64,000 bases of DNA from DATAUD01 sp036501665 (GTDB lineage Bacteria; Verrucomicrobiota; Verrucomicrobiia; Limisphaerales; Palsa-1400), in contig DASXZW010000008.1 of NCBI GenBank assembly GCA_036501665.1, positions 1-64,000 on the forward strand. Direction: 5' to 3'. How positions within the stretch are numbered: the stretch's first letter is position 1; every line of letters starts with the position of its first letter. The notes under the pieces were generated by a model, which had not been told where the DNA came from, ran no database searches, and saw only the letters and a list, made by a program, of their open reading frames with translations. Positions 8,358-17,789 of this stretch are shown piece by piece. Position numbers and translations under genes: made by a program.

Positions 8358-9029
8358 TTAGTCTTGACTTGGCTCCAGAATCGCGACCTGCGCCATGATT
8401 TCATCGGCCACCTGCTGGTAAATTTCCTTCATTCGCTGTTTCGAGCAAGTCTCCGCCTCCGCGCGCAAAGATTCAAAAAGCATTGGGCGGCCATACTTGA
8501 CCATGAGCCGGCGCGGGCGAGGAATAACCATGTGCGGCCCGAAAGCTTTGTGTGTTCCAAAAACACGGGCCGGCACGACGGGCGCGCTGGATTTGATCAC
8601 CGTGAGGCCAATGCCAGAGCGCGCTGGATTCAATTCTCCGTGACGGCTGCGCGTGCCTTCGGGAAATAAAATAATCGCGCCCCCGCGTTCCAGGCGGCTT
8701 AGAATCATTTTCAGGCCGCGGCCAGTGCCACCGTCGCGGTCCACCGGAACGACTTCCCACGAGCGCAAAATCGCAGCGAGAATCGGAACGTGAAAAATGT
8801 TGTCGCGGGCGAGGAAATTAATCTGGCGGTGAACGCCCGCGCCGACAAGTGGCGGATCGATGTAACTGGCATGATTTGAGGCAAGGATGACAGGCCCATT
8901 AAGCGGAACGCGTTCGGGATTGAAAACTTTCCACCGAAAATAGGTCGCAAACGCCGCCCGAAAAAAGGTCCAGCCAACTCGGTAGGCGGCCGACATGCGG
9001 CCCGATGCGGGTTGGGAAGCGGCCACCAT
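8358..9029 (-). CDS. 1-acyl-sn-glycerol-3-phosphate acyltransferase (PlsC-like)
   Basis: A 223-residue membrane-associated acyltransferase of the PlsC family that would acylate lysophosphatidate in phospholipid synthesis. The catalytic NHxxxxD motif is visible as NHASYID, and the substrate-binding FPEGTRS motif follows about 70 residues later. The ATG at 9029 shares its A with the stop of the upstream GH15 gene (TGATG junction), which supports this start over the longer frame from 9065. It belongs to the minus-strand block running from the HAD gene to the nucleotidyltransferase. Confidence 0.88.
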   Translation of the reverse strand: MVAASQPASGRMSAAYRVGWTFFRAAFATYFRWKVFNPERVPLNGPVILASNHASYIDPPLVGAGVHRQINFLARDNIFHVPILAAILRSWEVVPVDRDGGTGRGLKMILSRLERGGAIILFPEGTRSRHGELNPARSGIGLTVIKSSAPVVPARVFGTHKAFGPHMVIPRPRRLMVKYGRPMLFESLRAEAETCSKQRMKEIYQQVADEIMAQVAILEPSQD

Positions 9030-11410
9030 CACTGTATCTTGACCTGCCAATTGCGGCCTTCCCATGTCTGCGTTTCTGTCCAGAAAAAGGTGAATTCCAC
9101 TTGCGCGCCGGGCTTCAGTTTTGAGGTCGGAAAATCAATGTACCACAAATTCAGGGATTCGTTGTAGGAGGCGAGCGTGCGGTTCGTCGAGGCCCAATTG
9201 TCGGAGGTCCAGGTAATTTCGACTTCGCCACCGACGATGACACGCAAAGTTTTTCCAGCGTCAGCGCGGCGCACGGGATGACGCGTCGTCCAGATTTCGT
9301 GCCGGCTCGGAACCGGCTTGGCAACGTAACGTTGGTACGCCGGTTCAACTCGATCATAACAGACTCCGTCGCGCCGACTGCGAACCAGCGAAAGATATTC
9401 CGCATGAGACCAGCACAAAGGCATCGCCGCGCCAGTGGGATAACCGCGTTTCATTTTTCCGTTCGGCAGATCGTCGTCATCCCAAAGCTGTTCGGAAATC
9501 ATGCCGCCGATATTCGCAAAGTTTTCAATCGCGCGGATAAAAGGCATCGGGTTGCGTCCCGCCGCGAGTTCGTAATGCCCGCGTTCTCCGGTGAGGATCG
9601 GCCATGAGCGACCGGTCCCCTCGCCGTCGAAGGCGCTTCCGTCGTCTTTTTGGCCGTAGCCATCGTGATTGTAGCGCCGCCAGCAGGGGCCTTGCGGAAG
9701 ATCGCGCTTGAGAACGCGGTCAATCACTTCGATGCTTGACAGCACAATAGGATCGTTTGCGGCGCGAATGCCGAAACGGACGAGTTGCAGAAAATCGCCG
9801 CCAACAATATTTCGCGCGGGATGCAATCCGCCGCCGTTGGCCACTTGAATCAGAGTCGTGTTGGGATCGGCGTGAGGGTCGGGCAGTTCGGGATCGGTCG
9901 TGTTGATTCGGATGTAATGGCGCGGAATTCCTTTCACCAATTCGCCGCGAGTTGTCACGGTCCATTCCTCGATGTGGGCGGCCATCCAATCCGCATAGAC
10001 AAGGATGAAATCTTTGTCCGAATCGTTTTGCGCGAAATCCGCGGCGCACACCAAGCCGGCGATGACAGCGGCAAGGGTCGAAGGCGAGAAACCGGAATTT
10101 TCCTCCCAGCGTTCCTGTTTTGTCGCGGGGCAATTGAGCATGAGATGCGCGGTGGCCCGCTGTATCATCGGATGCACATCGCATAAGCCGAGATCAACGC
10201 CCTCGCGGCGCAGGCGCCACGCGAGCAGCATTGGCGCGGCGACTTCGTCCAATTGCAGGCCCGGCCAATACATGAGGCCGTTGATCCAACTGTTTTGCGG
10301 AAAACTTCCGTCAGGTCGCTGAATGACGGCGAGCCAGATTGCCGCGCGCAGTGGCGTTCCGTTTTGCCCCGTGGCGAGCAACGCTGTCGTGCTTTGAACC
10401 AGATCGCGCGTCCACACCAAATGATAGCCGCCAAGGTCGTTGTCGCCTTTGGTTTCGCCCCACGGGATGCTCATCGAAGCCACGAGTGCGCCCGCGAAAA
10501 CTTTGTCTTCGTGCGCGAGCAAAACGCAGCGGCTCAGTCGATAGGTGCCGCCGTCGTCGCCAGTGTGCTCGTTGAATTCGTGTTTGGAATCGGCGATGGT
10601 CCGTTTCCAGGCTCGGACGTAACCTTCGCGATGTTTTTCAAATGGGTCAGCCAACGATTGGAGCAATTTGGCGGCGGCGCTTTGGTAACTTTGTCCGAAG
10701 GCGATGGCGACGACGAATTCGCAGGAACGCCGGGGATCAATTTCGCCTGTCAAAGCGATATTTCCCTTTTCGGCGGAGCGAAATTCCCAATCCATTTTAA
10801 AATTCCGCAAATCCTGCCAGCCATCGCTTTCCCCCGCGTAACCGACCGAACGCTTGGTGAAGCGCGAGGTGCAACCCATGATGAGATGAAAATTACTGCG
10901 CTGGGCATGAAGCAGTTTGCTCGCGCCGATCTCGGTGCAACGGCCGGAATTGCCCGATCCATAGCGATCAATGTGCGGGGCGAGAAGCGCGTAAAGACGC
11001 AATTTGTCCTTCAGCGATTTGTCCGCGATTTCCAACTTCGTATGAACCAGCAGGACGGAACGGTGGGCGTCGGTGCAGATGTGTTTGATTATTTTGTAGC
11101 GGCCGTTCGGTTCGGAATTGGTCAGCTTGTAATAAAGGCAGCCGCGCTCGGGGTATTCTAGGCGATGCTCCAGGTCGAGTTTCTCCTCGTGGCAAAAAGT
11201 CTCGCCGTCGGTGATGAGATATTGAAAATCGCGGGTGTTGGGCTGATCGACCGAGGGATAATAAATCTCGTTGACAATGCCGTGGCTCAATGTGAACCAG
11301 AGGCGGCAACTGGTATGATAGGCCGTGCCGAATCCTTCCTTCGCGCTCGAAGTCCACCGCGGTTCAATTCCCGGCGCGCCGAATGCGACTGATTGATTGG
11401 CGGAATTCAT
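9029..11410 (-). CDS. GH15 glucoamylase / glucodextranase-like enzyme
   Basis: A 793-residue glycoside hydrolase with the bacterial glucoamylase layout: an N-terminal beta-sandwich domain (residues 1-270), an (alpha/alpha)6 catalytic barrel (about 290-690) and a short C-terminal beta domain. Family 15 signatures are visible: GGYHLVWTRDLV, the LDEVAAP segment with the probable general acid, and TGERGHYELAAG with the probable general base. No signal peptide is seen, so it should be cytosolic and may act on glycogen or maltodextrins. The ATG at 11410 overlaps the HAD stop by 4 bp. The enclosing genes suggest one transcript with lipid and sugar enzymes, an unusual neighbourhood. Confidence 0.9.
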   Translation of the reverse strand: MNSANQSVAFGAPGIEPRWTSSAKEGFGTAYHTSCRLWFTLSHGIVNEIYYPSVDQPNTRDFQYLITDGETFCHEEKLDLEHRLEYPERGCLYYKLTNSEPNGRYKIIKHICTDAHRSVLLVHTKLEIADKSLKDKLRLYALLAPHIDRYGSGNSGRCTEIGASKLLHAQRSNFHLIMGCTSRFTKRSVGYAGESDGWQDLRNFKMDWEFRSAEKGNIALTGEIDPRRSCEFVVAIAFGQSYQSAAAKLLQSLADPFEKHREGYVRAWKRTIADSKHEFNEHTGDDGGTYRLSRCVLLAHEDKVFAGALVASMSIPWGETKGDNDLGGYHLVWTRDLVQSTTALLATGQNGTPLRAAIWLAVIQRPDGSFPQNSWINGLMYWPGLQLDEVAAPMLLAWRLRREGVDLGLCDVHPMIQRATAHLMLNCPATKQERWEENSGFSPSTLAAVIAGLVCAADFAQNDSDKDFILVYADWMAAHIEEWTVTTRGELVKGIPRHYIRINTTDPELPDPHADPNTTLIQVANGGGLHPARNIVGGDFLQLVRFGIRAANDPIVLSSIEVIDRVLKRDLPQGPCWRRYNHDGYGQKDDGSAFDGEGTGRSWPILTGERGHYELAAGRNPMPFIRAIENFANIGGMISEQLWDDDDLPNGKMKRGYPTGAAMPLCWSHAEYLSLVRSRRDGVCYDRVEPAYQRYVAKPVPSRHEIWTTRHPVRRADAGKTLRVIVGGEVEITWTSDNWASTNRTLASYNESLNLWYIDFPTSKLKPGAQVEFTFFWTETQTWEGRNWQVKIQ

Positions 11411-12123
11411 TTTGTGGCAGGGGAACTTTTCTTCGCCGCTTCGAGGAAATCGTTCAAATTGTGGCCGAGAAAATCGCCGATTCGTTCCAGCGTGATGTCG
11501 GCGGGTGGGCAACTGGCGACGATTTTCTTGTCCAATGCGTAATGGCCCTGGCGGACGAAAACCGTGGTCACGCGGTTTTTCCAGATTTTCTTGATGGCAG
11601 TCAAAAGGCGAATTTTATCATCGACCATGACATAATGGCTTGCGGGGAATTTGCGGGCGACGTCTTCCAACTCCACCTCTTTATGCACGTAAATAAGAAC
11701 ATTGCCATCAACCGCCTCGCAAAGCCCGGAGCGGTCAATTTTGCGCGGTTGAAAAACGACATCGCCATCGGAGAGAAGCGCGGCGTGGCCCCAGGAACGG
11801 GCTTTTTCGACAACGTCGAGCGAGTTTGGAAATAGGCGATTGGCGAAAGGATAATTGATGAGAAAGCGCGAGACGGTCAGTATTCGGAGATCGTGCGGAT
11901 ATTCGATGCGAACGCGCTGCAACGCGCCGAGGTAATCCGCGTAGCCGAGTTGATCGCGCAACTCCTCAAACATCGCCCAATAGCGCTTTGCGCCGGGGGT
12001 GCCGACCTGGCGTTGAAGATAATCTTCCAAATCCTTTGTGACGCGATCGTTATTGAGAAGCGTATTATCAACGTCAAATAGAAAGACGACTCTCTTGCGA
12101 CCACTTTGTTTGCCGCTTTGCAT
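11407..12123 (-). CDS. HAD-superfamily phosphatase
   Basis: A 238-residue haloacid-dehalogenase-type hydrolase. Motif I is DVDNTLL near residue 17, motif II is LLSDGD, and motif IV is VMVDDK, with a conserved Lys before it. The alpha-helical cap lies between motifs I and II. It is probably a phosphatase of a small phosphorylated metabolite; the substrate is unknown. It is the promoter-proximal gene of the minus-strand block and its stop overlaps the GH15 start by 4 bp, so it may process a sugar phosphate linked to glucan breakdown (inference). Confidence 0.82.
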   Translation of the reverse strand: MQSGKQSGRKRVVFLFDVDNTLLNNDRVTKDLEDYLQRQVGTPGAKRYWAMFEELRDQLGYADYLGALQRVRIEYPHDLRILTVSRFLINYPFANRLFPNSLDVVEKARSWGHAALLSDGDVVFQPRKIDRSGLCEAVDGNVLIYVHKEVELEDVARKFPASHYVMVDDKIRLLTAIKKIWKNRVTTVFVRQGHYALDKKIVASCPPADITLERIGDFLGHNLNDFLEAAKKSSPATK

Positions 12124-12249
12124 AAAAGAAAATTAGCAGGTCGCCGCATAGGGCGGCGCATGAATCAGTTCCTCCACCACGATTATCATGTTGTATTTTT
12201 TACATCTGACGCGGCAGGAGGGCAAGGCGCGTTAAAGCCGAAGAACGGA

Positions 12250-12717
12250 TCAAGCGCGCGGCGCATCAGAATCATGAGCGCGGGCCAATTCCACCTTAAG
12301 CGCGTTGAGCGAGAGCCGGATATCCATGATGAAAGTGACGAGGGAGATGACAAGCGTCACAAGACAGCAGACGAAGAGCAGACTGATTATCGCGCTCGCT
12401 TCCATTTTCATCAGCGCGGCGAGGAATAATGTCAGAATGAGCAATGCGGCGGACAAGGCGCTGAGGGCGCACATGACAATCGAAAACTGGATGAGGCGCG
12501 CCCGTCGGTAAATCACCTCGACTTGGTTGGCCAGGCGAAGGCGATCCGGCGCGGTGGCTTGACGCATTTCAGAATGTATTTGACGGGTCCGATCCACCGC
12601 GCGGCCGAAACGATTTGTCAGGGAAAGAAGCAGCAACCCGACGCCGGAAATCAAAATGACAGGGGCCGTGGCGACTTGAAGCACCGGAATCAGTTCGGTC
12701 AACGGCGTTGTCGTCAT
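12250..12717 (-). CDS. DUF2721 membrane protein
   Basis: A 155-residue protein with three hydrophobic segments: one near residues 8-30 (VLQVATAPVILISGVGLLLL), one near 75-100 and one near 105-130. The pattern, including the NRFGRAVDRTRQI segment after the first helix and the central YRRARLIQ segment, matches DUF2721 membrane proteins. Their function is unknown. The ATG at 12717 is preferred; an upstream ATG at 12750 would add 11 residues. It stands alone on the minus strand between the HAD gene and a toxin-antitoxin pair. Confidence 0.75.
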   Translation of the reverse strand: MTTTPLTELIPVLQVATAPVILISGVGLLLLSLTNRFGRAVDRTRQIHSEMRQATAPDRLRLANQVEVIYRRARLIQFSIVMCALSALSAALLILTLFLAALMKMEASAIISLLFVCCLVTLVISLVTFIMDIRLSLNALKVELARAHDSDAPRA

Positions 12718-12800
12718 GCGGTCGGAGTGTAACAAGTTGGCACCTGTCATTCAAGACGCCACGATCTCGTTATAGTCAGTCGAAACGACGTTGCCCTTGA

Positions 12801-13205
12801 CTAAAGCCGTTGTTTCCATGGGTTGAAAACCTGGACGCCTAGTGGCGCAAAATCTGATGTATTTCTCGTTGCTACAATCCAGCCGCGTACATTGGCCGTC
12901 GCCGCGATCAGTGTATCGCGTGTTTTCATTGCGAGTCCCCGGCGAAGCCCCCGACTCGTGAGTCGGCCCCATTCCAAAGCTTCCGTCTCCCCGAACTCCG
13001 CCAACGGCAACGCGAGCATTTCGGCGAGGAAGTATTTCAATTCGGGTCTTGGATTGTTTTCAACGCCTTGAACAATTTCAGCGAGCACTACGGCGCTTAA
13101 GCGAATGCTTTCTATCGGCACGGCTCGCAAAAATGCGGCCACAGAGGCGTTGGGGATCTTTTTAGTCCGCTCACTAAACACATTCGTATCCGGTACAAAA
13201 ATCAC
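12801..13205 (-). CDS. vapC: PIN-domain RNase toxin (VapC-like)
   Basis: A 134-residue PIN-domain protein, the expected length for VapC/FitB toxins that cleave RNA. The acidic Mg-binding residues are D6 (PDTNVFSE), E43 (LAEIVQG), D97 (TRDTLIAA) and D118 in the TRNTSDF motif. All appear intact, so the toxin is probably active. Its start overlaps the antitoxin stop by 4 bp, the classic antitoxin-first arrangement. The pair lies between DUF2721 and coaX with no other mobile features. Confidence 0.85.
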   Translation of the reverse strand: MIFVPDTNVFSERTKKIPNASVAAFLRAVPIESIRLSAVVLAEIVQGVENNPRPELKYFLAEMLALPLAEFGETEALEWGRLTSRGLRRGLAMKTRDTLIAATANVRGWIVATRNTSDFAPLGVQVFNPWKQRL

Positions 13206-13453
13206 AGTTTCACCTTTTCAACATCTCCTTCAATCGCGGTTACGCACAGTTGGAGCCCGGCGCCGGACGCCAGCGCGTCCCAAAGCGAAAGACGCTTTGG
13301 CCGCTCCACGCGGGCAGATTGCCGGAGAGAGGGCTTTGCAATTTTGACCGACTGGCGAAAGACGTCTTGTACTGACAGATGTGTTAATCTCGCCGTTTCT
13401 TTGACTTCGGCCAGTAGATCATCCGGGACTGAAAGAGGAATTGTTTTAGCCAT
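13202..13453 (-). CDS. RHH-type antitoxin partner of the PIN toxin
   Basis: An 83-residue protein. The first 45 residues (IPLSVPDDLLAEVKETARLT, then SVQDVFRQS) have the strand-helix-helix pattern of ribbon-helix-helix DNA-binding antitoxins. The C-terminal part would wrap around the toxin. It overlaps the PIN toxin by 4 bp and would repress its own promoter, which should lie in 13454-13552. The assignment rests on position and the RHH pattern; the exact antitoxin family is not recognised. Confidence 0.75.
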   Translation of the reverse strand: MAKTIPLSVPDDLLAEVKETARLTHLSVQDVFRQSVKIAKPSLRQSARVERPKRLSLWDALASGAGLQLCVTAIEGDVEKVKL

Positions 13454-13552
13454 GTAAGAATCCTACTGGTTTTGGGAATAAAATCAAGAGAAGGCGGGTT
13501 GGCAACACCGAAGAATTAAAAAAGATTTCGACGGCCCATTGCGGATATTATA

Positions 13553-14362
13553 ATGGATGGTTTGGTGATTGCGCTTTTTGACATCGGCAATACGCACACG
13601 CATATCGGCGTGGCCAATTCCAGCCGGGTGCTGCGGCACACGGACGTTCCCACATGCGATTGGCAACGCAATGTTGCGTGGAAAACTGCCGCCAAGTTCC
13701 TGCGTGGGAAAATTTCTGGAGCCATTCTGTGCAGTGTTGCTCCTGCGGCAACGCCGTTTGTTTTGCAATTTGTCGAGTCGGAATTGGGTGTTCCTTGTTT
13801 GCAATTGACAGCGAAAACGGTTCGCGGGGTGGGAATTGATTATCCGCAGCCGGACACCATTGGGGCAGATCGGCTGGCGAACGCGGTTGCGGTGAAACGC
13901 CACTTTCGCGCGCCATCTGTTGTTGTTGATTTCGGCACAGCAGTCACATTCGATGTTGTTGACAAGAGCGGCAATTATATTGGTGGCATCATTGCGCCGG
14001 GTCTTAACGCGATGACCGATTACCTCCACGAAAAGACCGCTCTGCTGCCGCGCATCTCGATACGCGAGGTTCGCGCCGTGATCGGAAAAAATACCGAGCA
14101 GGCGATGTTGATTGGCGCGGTTCATGGGTACCGGGGGTTGATTGGGGAATTGGCGCGGCGGCTGAAACGCGAGTTGAAATGCCGACGGTTGCCGGTAGTC
14201 GCAACAGGCGGGTATGCGCGTCTCATTTCAAACAAGCTGCCCGAGGTCACGGCGGTTCGCCCGTTGTTGACGCTTGAGGGGCTTCGGCTCGTTTGGGAAG
14301 CCCACGAGCGGGAACAAAGCGGCGGGCAGGCTCCCTGCGATTTGCGGGACGGCGATATTTGA
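13553..14362 (+). CDS. coaX: Type III pantothenate kinase CoaX
   Basis: A 269-residue kinase that phosphorylates pantothenate as the first step of coenzyme A synthesis. The N-terminal DIGNTHTHIGV motif is the ASKHA-type phosphate loop. A GADRLANAVA motif and VVVDFGTAVTFDVV follow, then GGIIAPGL, all typical of CoaX. It is cytosolic and uses a monovalent cation. A divergent toxin-antitoxin pair lies upstream. BirA, often coupled to CoaX, is not adjacent. Confidence 0.92.
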   Translation: MDGLVIALFDIGNTHTHIGVANSSRVLRHTDVPTCDWQRNVAWKTAAKFLRGKISGAILCSVAPAATPFVLQFVESELGVPCLQLTAKTVRGVGIDYPQPDTIGADRLANAVAVKRHFRAPSVVVDFGTAVTFDVVDKSGNYIGGIIAPGLNAMTDYLHEKTALLPRISIREVRAVIGKNTEQAMLIGAVHGYRGLIGELARRLKRELKCRRLPVVATGGYARLISNKLPEVTAVRPLLTLEGLRLVWEAHEREQSGGQAPCDLRDGDI

Positions 14363-14401
14363 AGAAGTTGCGCGCCGGCGCTGTTGCTCTACATTGGCCC
14401 C

Positions 14402-14704
14402 ATGCCGAAAATAAATTTGTCCGTGCCGCACATGTTGGGCGAGGAAGAAGCTAAAAAGCGTGTCGCCAGTTTGATTGCCGATTCCCGCGCCAAATTCGGC
14501 GCGCACATGAGCGATGTCTCTGAATCGTGGAGCGGCTCCGTGGACAATTTCAGTTTTCGCGCAATGGGTTTTACGATTGCCGGAAAACTGGAAGTTCAGG
14601 CGTCCCAACTTTTGATTGACATCAGCTTTCCATTTGCGGCGCTTCCCTTCAAAGGGCGCGTGGAATCCGAAATCTTGAGCCACGCCCGGCAACTGCTCGC
14701 TTAA
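14402..14704 (+). CDS. Polyhydroxyalkanoic acid system family protein
   Basis: A 100-residue protein that matches the PHA granule region family pattern: MPKINLSVPH at the start, KRVASLIADSR, then a WSGSVDNFSFRAMGFTIAGKLEV segment and a VESEILSHARQLL end. The family is small, cytosolic and named for proximity to PHA genes in some bacteria, but its function is not settled and no PHA synthase is in the window. The ATG at 14402 was chosen over an upstream start because the family begins with this methionine. It converges on hisD, with 0 bp between the two stops. Confidence 0.75.
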   Translation: MPKINLSVPHMLGEEEAKKRVASLIADSRAKFGAHMSDVSESWSGSVDNFSFRAMGFTIAGKLEVQASQLLIDISFPFAALPFKGRVESEILSHARQLLA

Positions 14705-16000
14705 TTATTTGCGCAGACGCAATTCCGCAGATGAACCGTGCGCGTCCAAGCCTTCGATTTCTGCGAACTTTTTAACCGTCGCGAGCGATTTTTTTAGCGC
14801 GGCTTTCTTATACTCGACAAGGCTGGTTCGGCGTTGAAATTGATCGACGGTCAAACCCGCGAACGAGGCTCCGCTCCCCCCGGACGGCAGCGTATGACTC
14901 GGTCCAGCAACGTAATCGCCGAGCACTGTAGGCGAATCGTTCCCAATGAAGATGGCGCCGGCAGTCACCAGCGATTCCGCGATTTTCCCGGCGTTGCGGC
15001 ACATGATTTCAAGATGTTCGGGCGCGAGTTTGTTGGCCAGGTCGATTCCTTGCGCGAGGTCGGCGACCTGCACCAGCCAGCCGTTGCGCTCCAAAGCGCG
15101 CTCGATGAATTCGCGCCGCGCCAGTTTCGGGAGTTGACGAGCGATTTCCCGTTGAGTGGCGCGAACAACTTTTTCCGACGGCGTCAGGAGCCAGACCCGC
15201 TCAAGGCCTGAACCGTGTTCGGCCTGGGCAAGAAGATCGGCGGCGATGTAAGCGGGATTCGCGGTGTCGTCCGCCAGCACGAGCAATTCGCTGGGGCCGG
15301 GCAGCAAATCCATCGCGGCAAATCCAAACAACAGGCGCTTGGCAGCAACGACGTAAACGTTGCCCGGGCCGAAAATTTTATTGACGCGCCGGATTGTCCC
15401 GGTGCCAAGGGCCATTGCCGCAATGGCTTGCGCGCCGCCGAGCCGAAGAATTTCGGTGGCTCCGGCAGTCCGCGCGGCAAAGGTCAGGGCGGGATTCACC
15501 TGGCCATCGCGTCCGCACGGGGTGCAAACAACGATTTCCCTGCAACCGGCGGCTCGCGCCAGCGGAATTGTCATCAGCGCTGTGGAAACCAGCGGGGCCG
15601 CGCCTCCCGGAATATAAATTCCAACGCGTTGAATCGGGTCGAATTTTTCCCCGACGATTGCGCCGTGGCTGTTGCGCATCGACCAATTCTTGCGGCGCGA
15701 ACGCTTGGCAAAGTCCGACACGTTTTTGGAAGTCGCAGAGATCGCGGCGCGCAGGGAGTCATCGGCTTGCAGGGAAGCGGACATAAGTTCTGCCTGTGTC
15801 AAAGCGAATTGTTCCGCGGACAATTTCACGCCGTTGAACCGTTCCATCAGTTCGATCAAAGCCGCATCGCCGCGCGTTCGCACTGCGTCAACTATTTCCC
15901 GCGTTCGCTCCTCGATCTGTGGATCAAAGAGGCTCGAAGGCGCAAGCATCCGCTGGACTTGCCCGGCAAAATCCGCGTCGCGATGGGAGATGACATTCAT
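14705..16000 (-). CDS. hisD: Histidinol dehydrogenase HisD
   Basis: A 431-residue zinc enzyme that oxidises histidinol to histidine in two NAD-dependent steps. Family features include YIPGGAAPLVSTALM, GPGNVYVVAAKR, the LPGPSELLVLAD motif, AQAEHGS and NKLAPEHLEI with the conserved catalytic Glu and His. The length is normal. It is not part of a his operon here: it converges on a PHA-family gene and is followed upstream by a small hypothetical gene, so histidine genes are dispersed in this genome. Confidence 0.94.
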   Translation of the reverse strand: MNVISHRDADFAGQVQRMLAPSSLFDPQIEERTREIVDAVRTRGDAALIELMERFNGVKLSAEQFALTQAELMSASLQADDSLRAAISATSKNVSDFAKRSRRKNWSMRNSHGAIVGEKFDPIQRVGIYIPGGAAPLVSTALMTIPLARAAGCREIVVCTPCGRDGQVNPALTFAARTAGATEILRLGGAQAIAAMALGTGTIRRVNKIFGPGNVYVVAAKRLLFGFAAMDLLPGPSELLVLADDTANPAYIAADLLAQAEHGSGLERVWLLTPSEKVVRATQREIARQLPKLARREFIERALERNGWLVQVADLAQGIDLANKLAPEHLEIMCRNAGKIAESLVTAGAIFIGNDSPTVLGDYVAGPSHTLPSGGSGASFAGLTVDQFQRRTSLVEYKKAALKKSLATVKKFAEIEGLDAHGSSAELRLRK

Positions 16001-16039
16001 GAATTAAAAATTATGAATTAAGAATGCAGAATTAAGAAC

Positions 16040-16228
16040 TCAGGAGCGGGAAGGTTTCTCGTGCCGCTCCATTGTTTCGCGGGTTTCCTGAACGAGGACT
16101 TTATCGGATTCGCTCAATGGGGTGCCTTCAAGATGATATGGAGCACTTCCGTCGGCGGGGATGACGATAAATCCTGCGTCGTCGCAGAAGCGCTGGCGGG
16201 AACGTTTTTCTTTTTCTTCAGCCGTCAT
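16040..16228 (-). CDS. Small hypothetical protein
   Basis: A 62-residue, highly charged reading frame on the same strand as hisD, 39 bp upstream of it. The sequence starts MTAEEKEKRSRQRFCDDAGF and ends with a charged helix. It has no membrane segment and no recognised motif. The composition is that of a real soluble protein and it fills the space between ndh and hisD, but no family is recognised. It could be a co-transcribed small gene or a chance open frame. Confidence 0.45.
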   Translation of the reverse strand: MTAEEKEKRSRQRFCDDAGFIVIPADGSAPYHLEGTPLSESDKVLVQETRETMERHEKPSRS

Positions 16229-16366
16229 AACATAAGATCGTGTTAAACGTATGCCCCAACATTTCGGATTTCAACCGATTTGACCGGAAGCTTGGAATTT
16301 CTCGGAACGATTTCCGCCTTCAGCGCAAATTACGGGAATGCCCGGGCAAAGTCAAAAAGGCGTAGA

Positions 16367-17626
16367 TCAATCGCGCGTTCCAAAAACAATTCGCGCCCCG
16401 CTTTTATACGTGGCGTAGGAATAAAGCCATTGAACCAGCACGAGGATCTTGTTGCGAAAGCCCACAAGAAAAACCAGGTGAAGCATCAGCCACGCGAGCC
16501 ACGCAAAAAAGCCGGATATGTGAAATTTCCCAATCTCCACCACAGCCGCCGAGCGCCCGATGGTCGCCATCGTTCCTTTGTCCCAGTATTTGAAGGGCGG
16601 ACGCGCAACTTTGCCATGGGAATTCAAATCGTGCTCAATGATGTGGGCGACGTGGGTCGCCATTTGCATCGCGGCAGGGGACACGCCAGGGACCGGTTTG
16701 CCGTCTTCTTGCAATACAAGCGCCAGATCGCCCACGGCGAACACTTCCGGGTGATCGGGCAAGCTCAGGTCGGGGTTGACTTTGATATGGCCCGCGCGGT
16801 CCAAATGAACGCCCAGTTTTTTTGTCAACGGACTTGGCGAAACGCCGGCCGCCCACAAAATATTCGCGGCGGGAATCTTTTCTCCGCTTTCCAGCTCCAC
16901 GCCTTCTTCTGTAATCGTCTTGACGCGGGCATTTACCCTGACCTTGACGCCGAGTTTCGTCAATTGGCGTTGCGCGCTGGCGGACAAATCCGGGGCCATG
17001 TGGGCTAAAACGCGGTCGCCGCCTTCGAGGAGCACGACTCGCGCGTGGGCGGAATCGATCCTCCGAAAATCGGCCCTGAGCACATGGCGGGCAAGATCCG
17101 AAATCGCCCCGGCAAGTTCCACCCCCGTTGGGCCGCCGCCAACGACAACGGTGGTCATCAGCCGCTCCTGGTCCTCGCGTGATTTCGCCATTTCGGCCTT
17201 TTCAAAAGCCGTCAGCACCTGCGAGCGGATTTTCACGGCGTCCTCCAGGGACTTCAATCCGGGCGCGTGTTTTTCCCATTCGGGATGGCCGAAATAACTG
17301 GTGCAGCCGCCGAGCGCAATGACCAGAAAATCGTAATGCAACTCGCTGTTGGCGAGGATCACTTTTCGCTCGGCCAGATTAAAGTCCGTGACCGAATCCA
17401 TGATGACCGTGATGTCGCGATGGCCGGATAAAATGGAGCGGATAGGCTGGGCGACATCAGTCGCGGAAAGGCCTGCCGTTGCAACCTGATAAAGCAGCGG
17501 CTGAAAAATATGGTGATTGGTGCGATCAACCAAAGTCACGCGCGCGCCTTGAAAGTGGAACTGTTTGCAGAATTCCAAGCCGCCAAAACCCGCGCCCAAC
17601 ACAACGACGTGAGCAAGATTTGCCAC
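16367..17626 (-). CDS. ndh: Type II NADH:quinone oxidoreductase
   Basis: A 419-residue single-subunit, non-proton-pumping NADH dehydrogenase that feeds electrons to quinone. The FAD-binding GAGFGG motif is near residue 12 and the NADH-binding GGGPTGVELAG motif near residue 168. A later FAVGDLAL motif contacts FAD. The C-terminal 60 residues hold hydrophobic amphipathic segments (FFAWLAWLMLHLVFLVGF) that anchor the enzyme on the inner membrane. Length and order of motifs fit NDH-2. It is divergent from the carB half gene. Confidence 0.92.
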   Translation of the reverse strand: MANLAHVVVLGAGFGGLEFCKQFHFQGARVTLVDRTNHHIFQPLLYQVATAGLSATDVAQPIRSILSGHRDITVIMDSVTDFNLAERKVILANSELHYDFLVIALGGCTSYFGHPEWEKHAPGLKSLEDAVKIRSQVLTAFEKAEMAKSREDQERLMTTVVVGGGPTGVELAGAISDLARHVLRADFRRIDSAHARVVLLEGGDRVLAHMAPDLSASAQRQLTKLGVKVRVNARVKTITEEGVELESGEKIPAANILWAAGVSPSPLTKKLGVHLDRAGHIKVNPDLSLPDHPEVFAVGDLALVLQEDGKPVPGVSPAAMQMATHVAHIIEHDLNSHGKVARPPFKYWDKGTMATIGRSAAVVEIGKFHISGFFAWLAWLMLHLVFLVGFRNKILVLVQWLYSYATYKSGARIVFGTRD

Positions 17627-17789
17627 AGAGCAACATCGTTCTTCAGACCGGTCCGTGTCAAATGGAGCATTCTTATCTGCCCGAACAGCATTACTTAAAG
17701 TTCGCGCACACTCCCAAAGTGAATGTCAAATGATCGCTTGATTGCAATTCGACTGTCGGGCTTACTTTGCGCAATTTGTGCTCTCTACG

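Noticed and set aside
10253..11161. 302-residue plus-strand frame
   Set aside because: Antisense to the GH15 gene, with no recognisable motif. Treated as a shadow.
16061..16246. 61-residue plus-strand frame
   Set aside because: Antisense to a more plausible small frame and ends in a Phe run from a T-rich tract. No support for coding.
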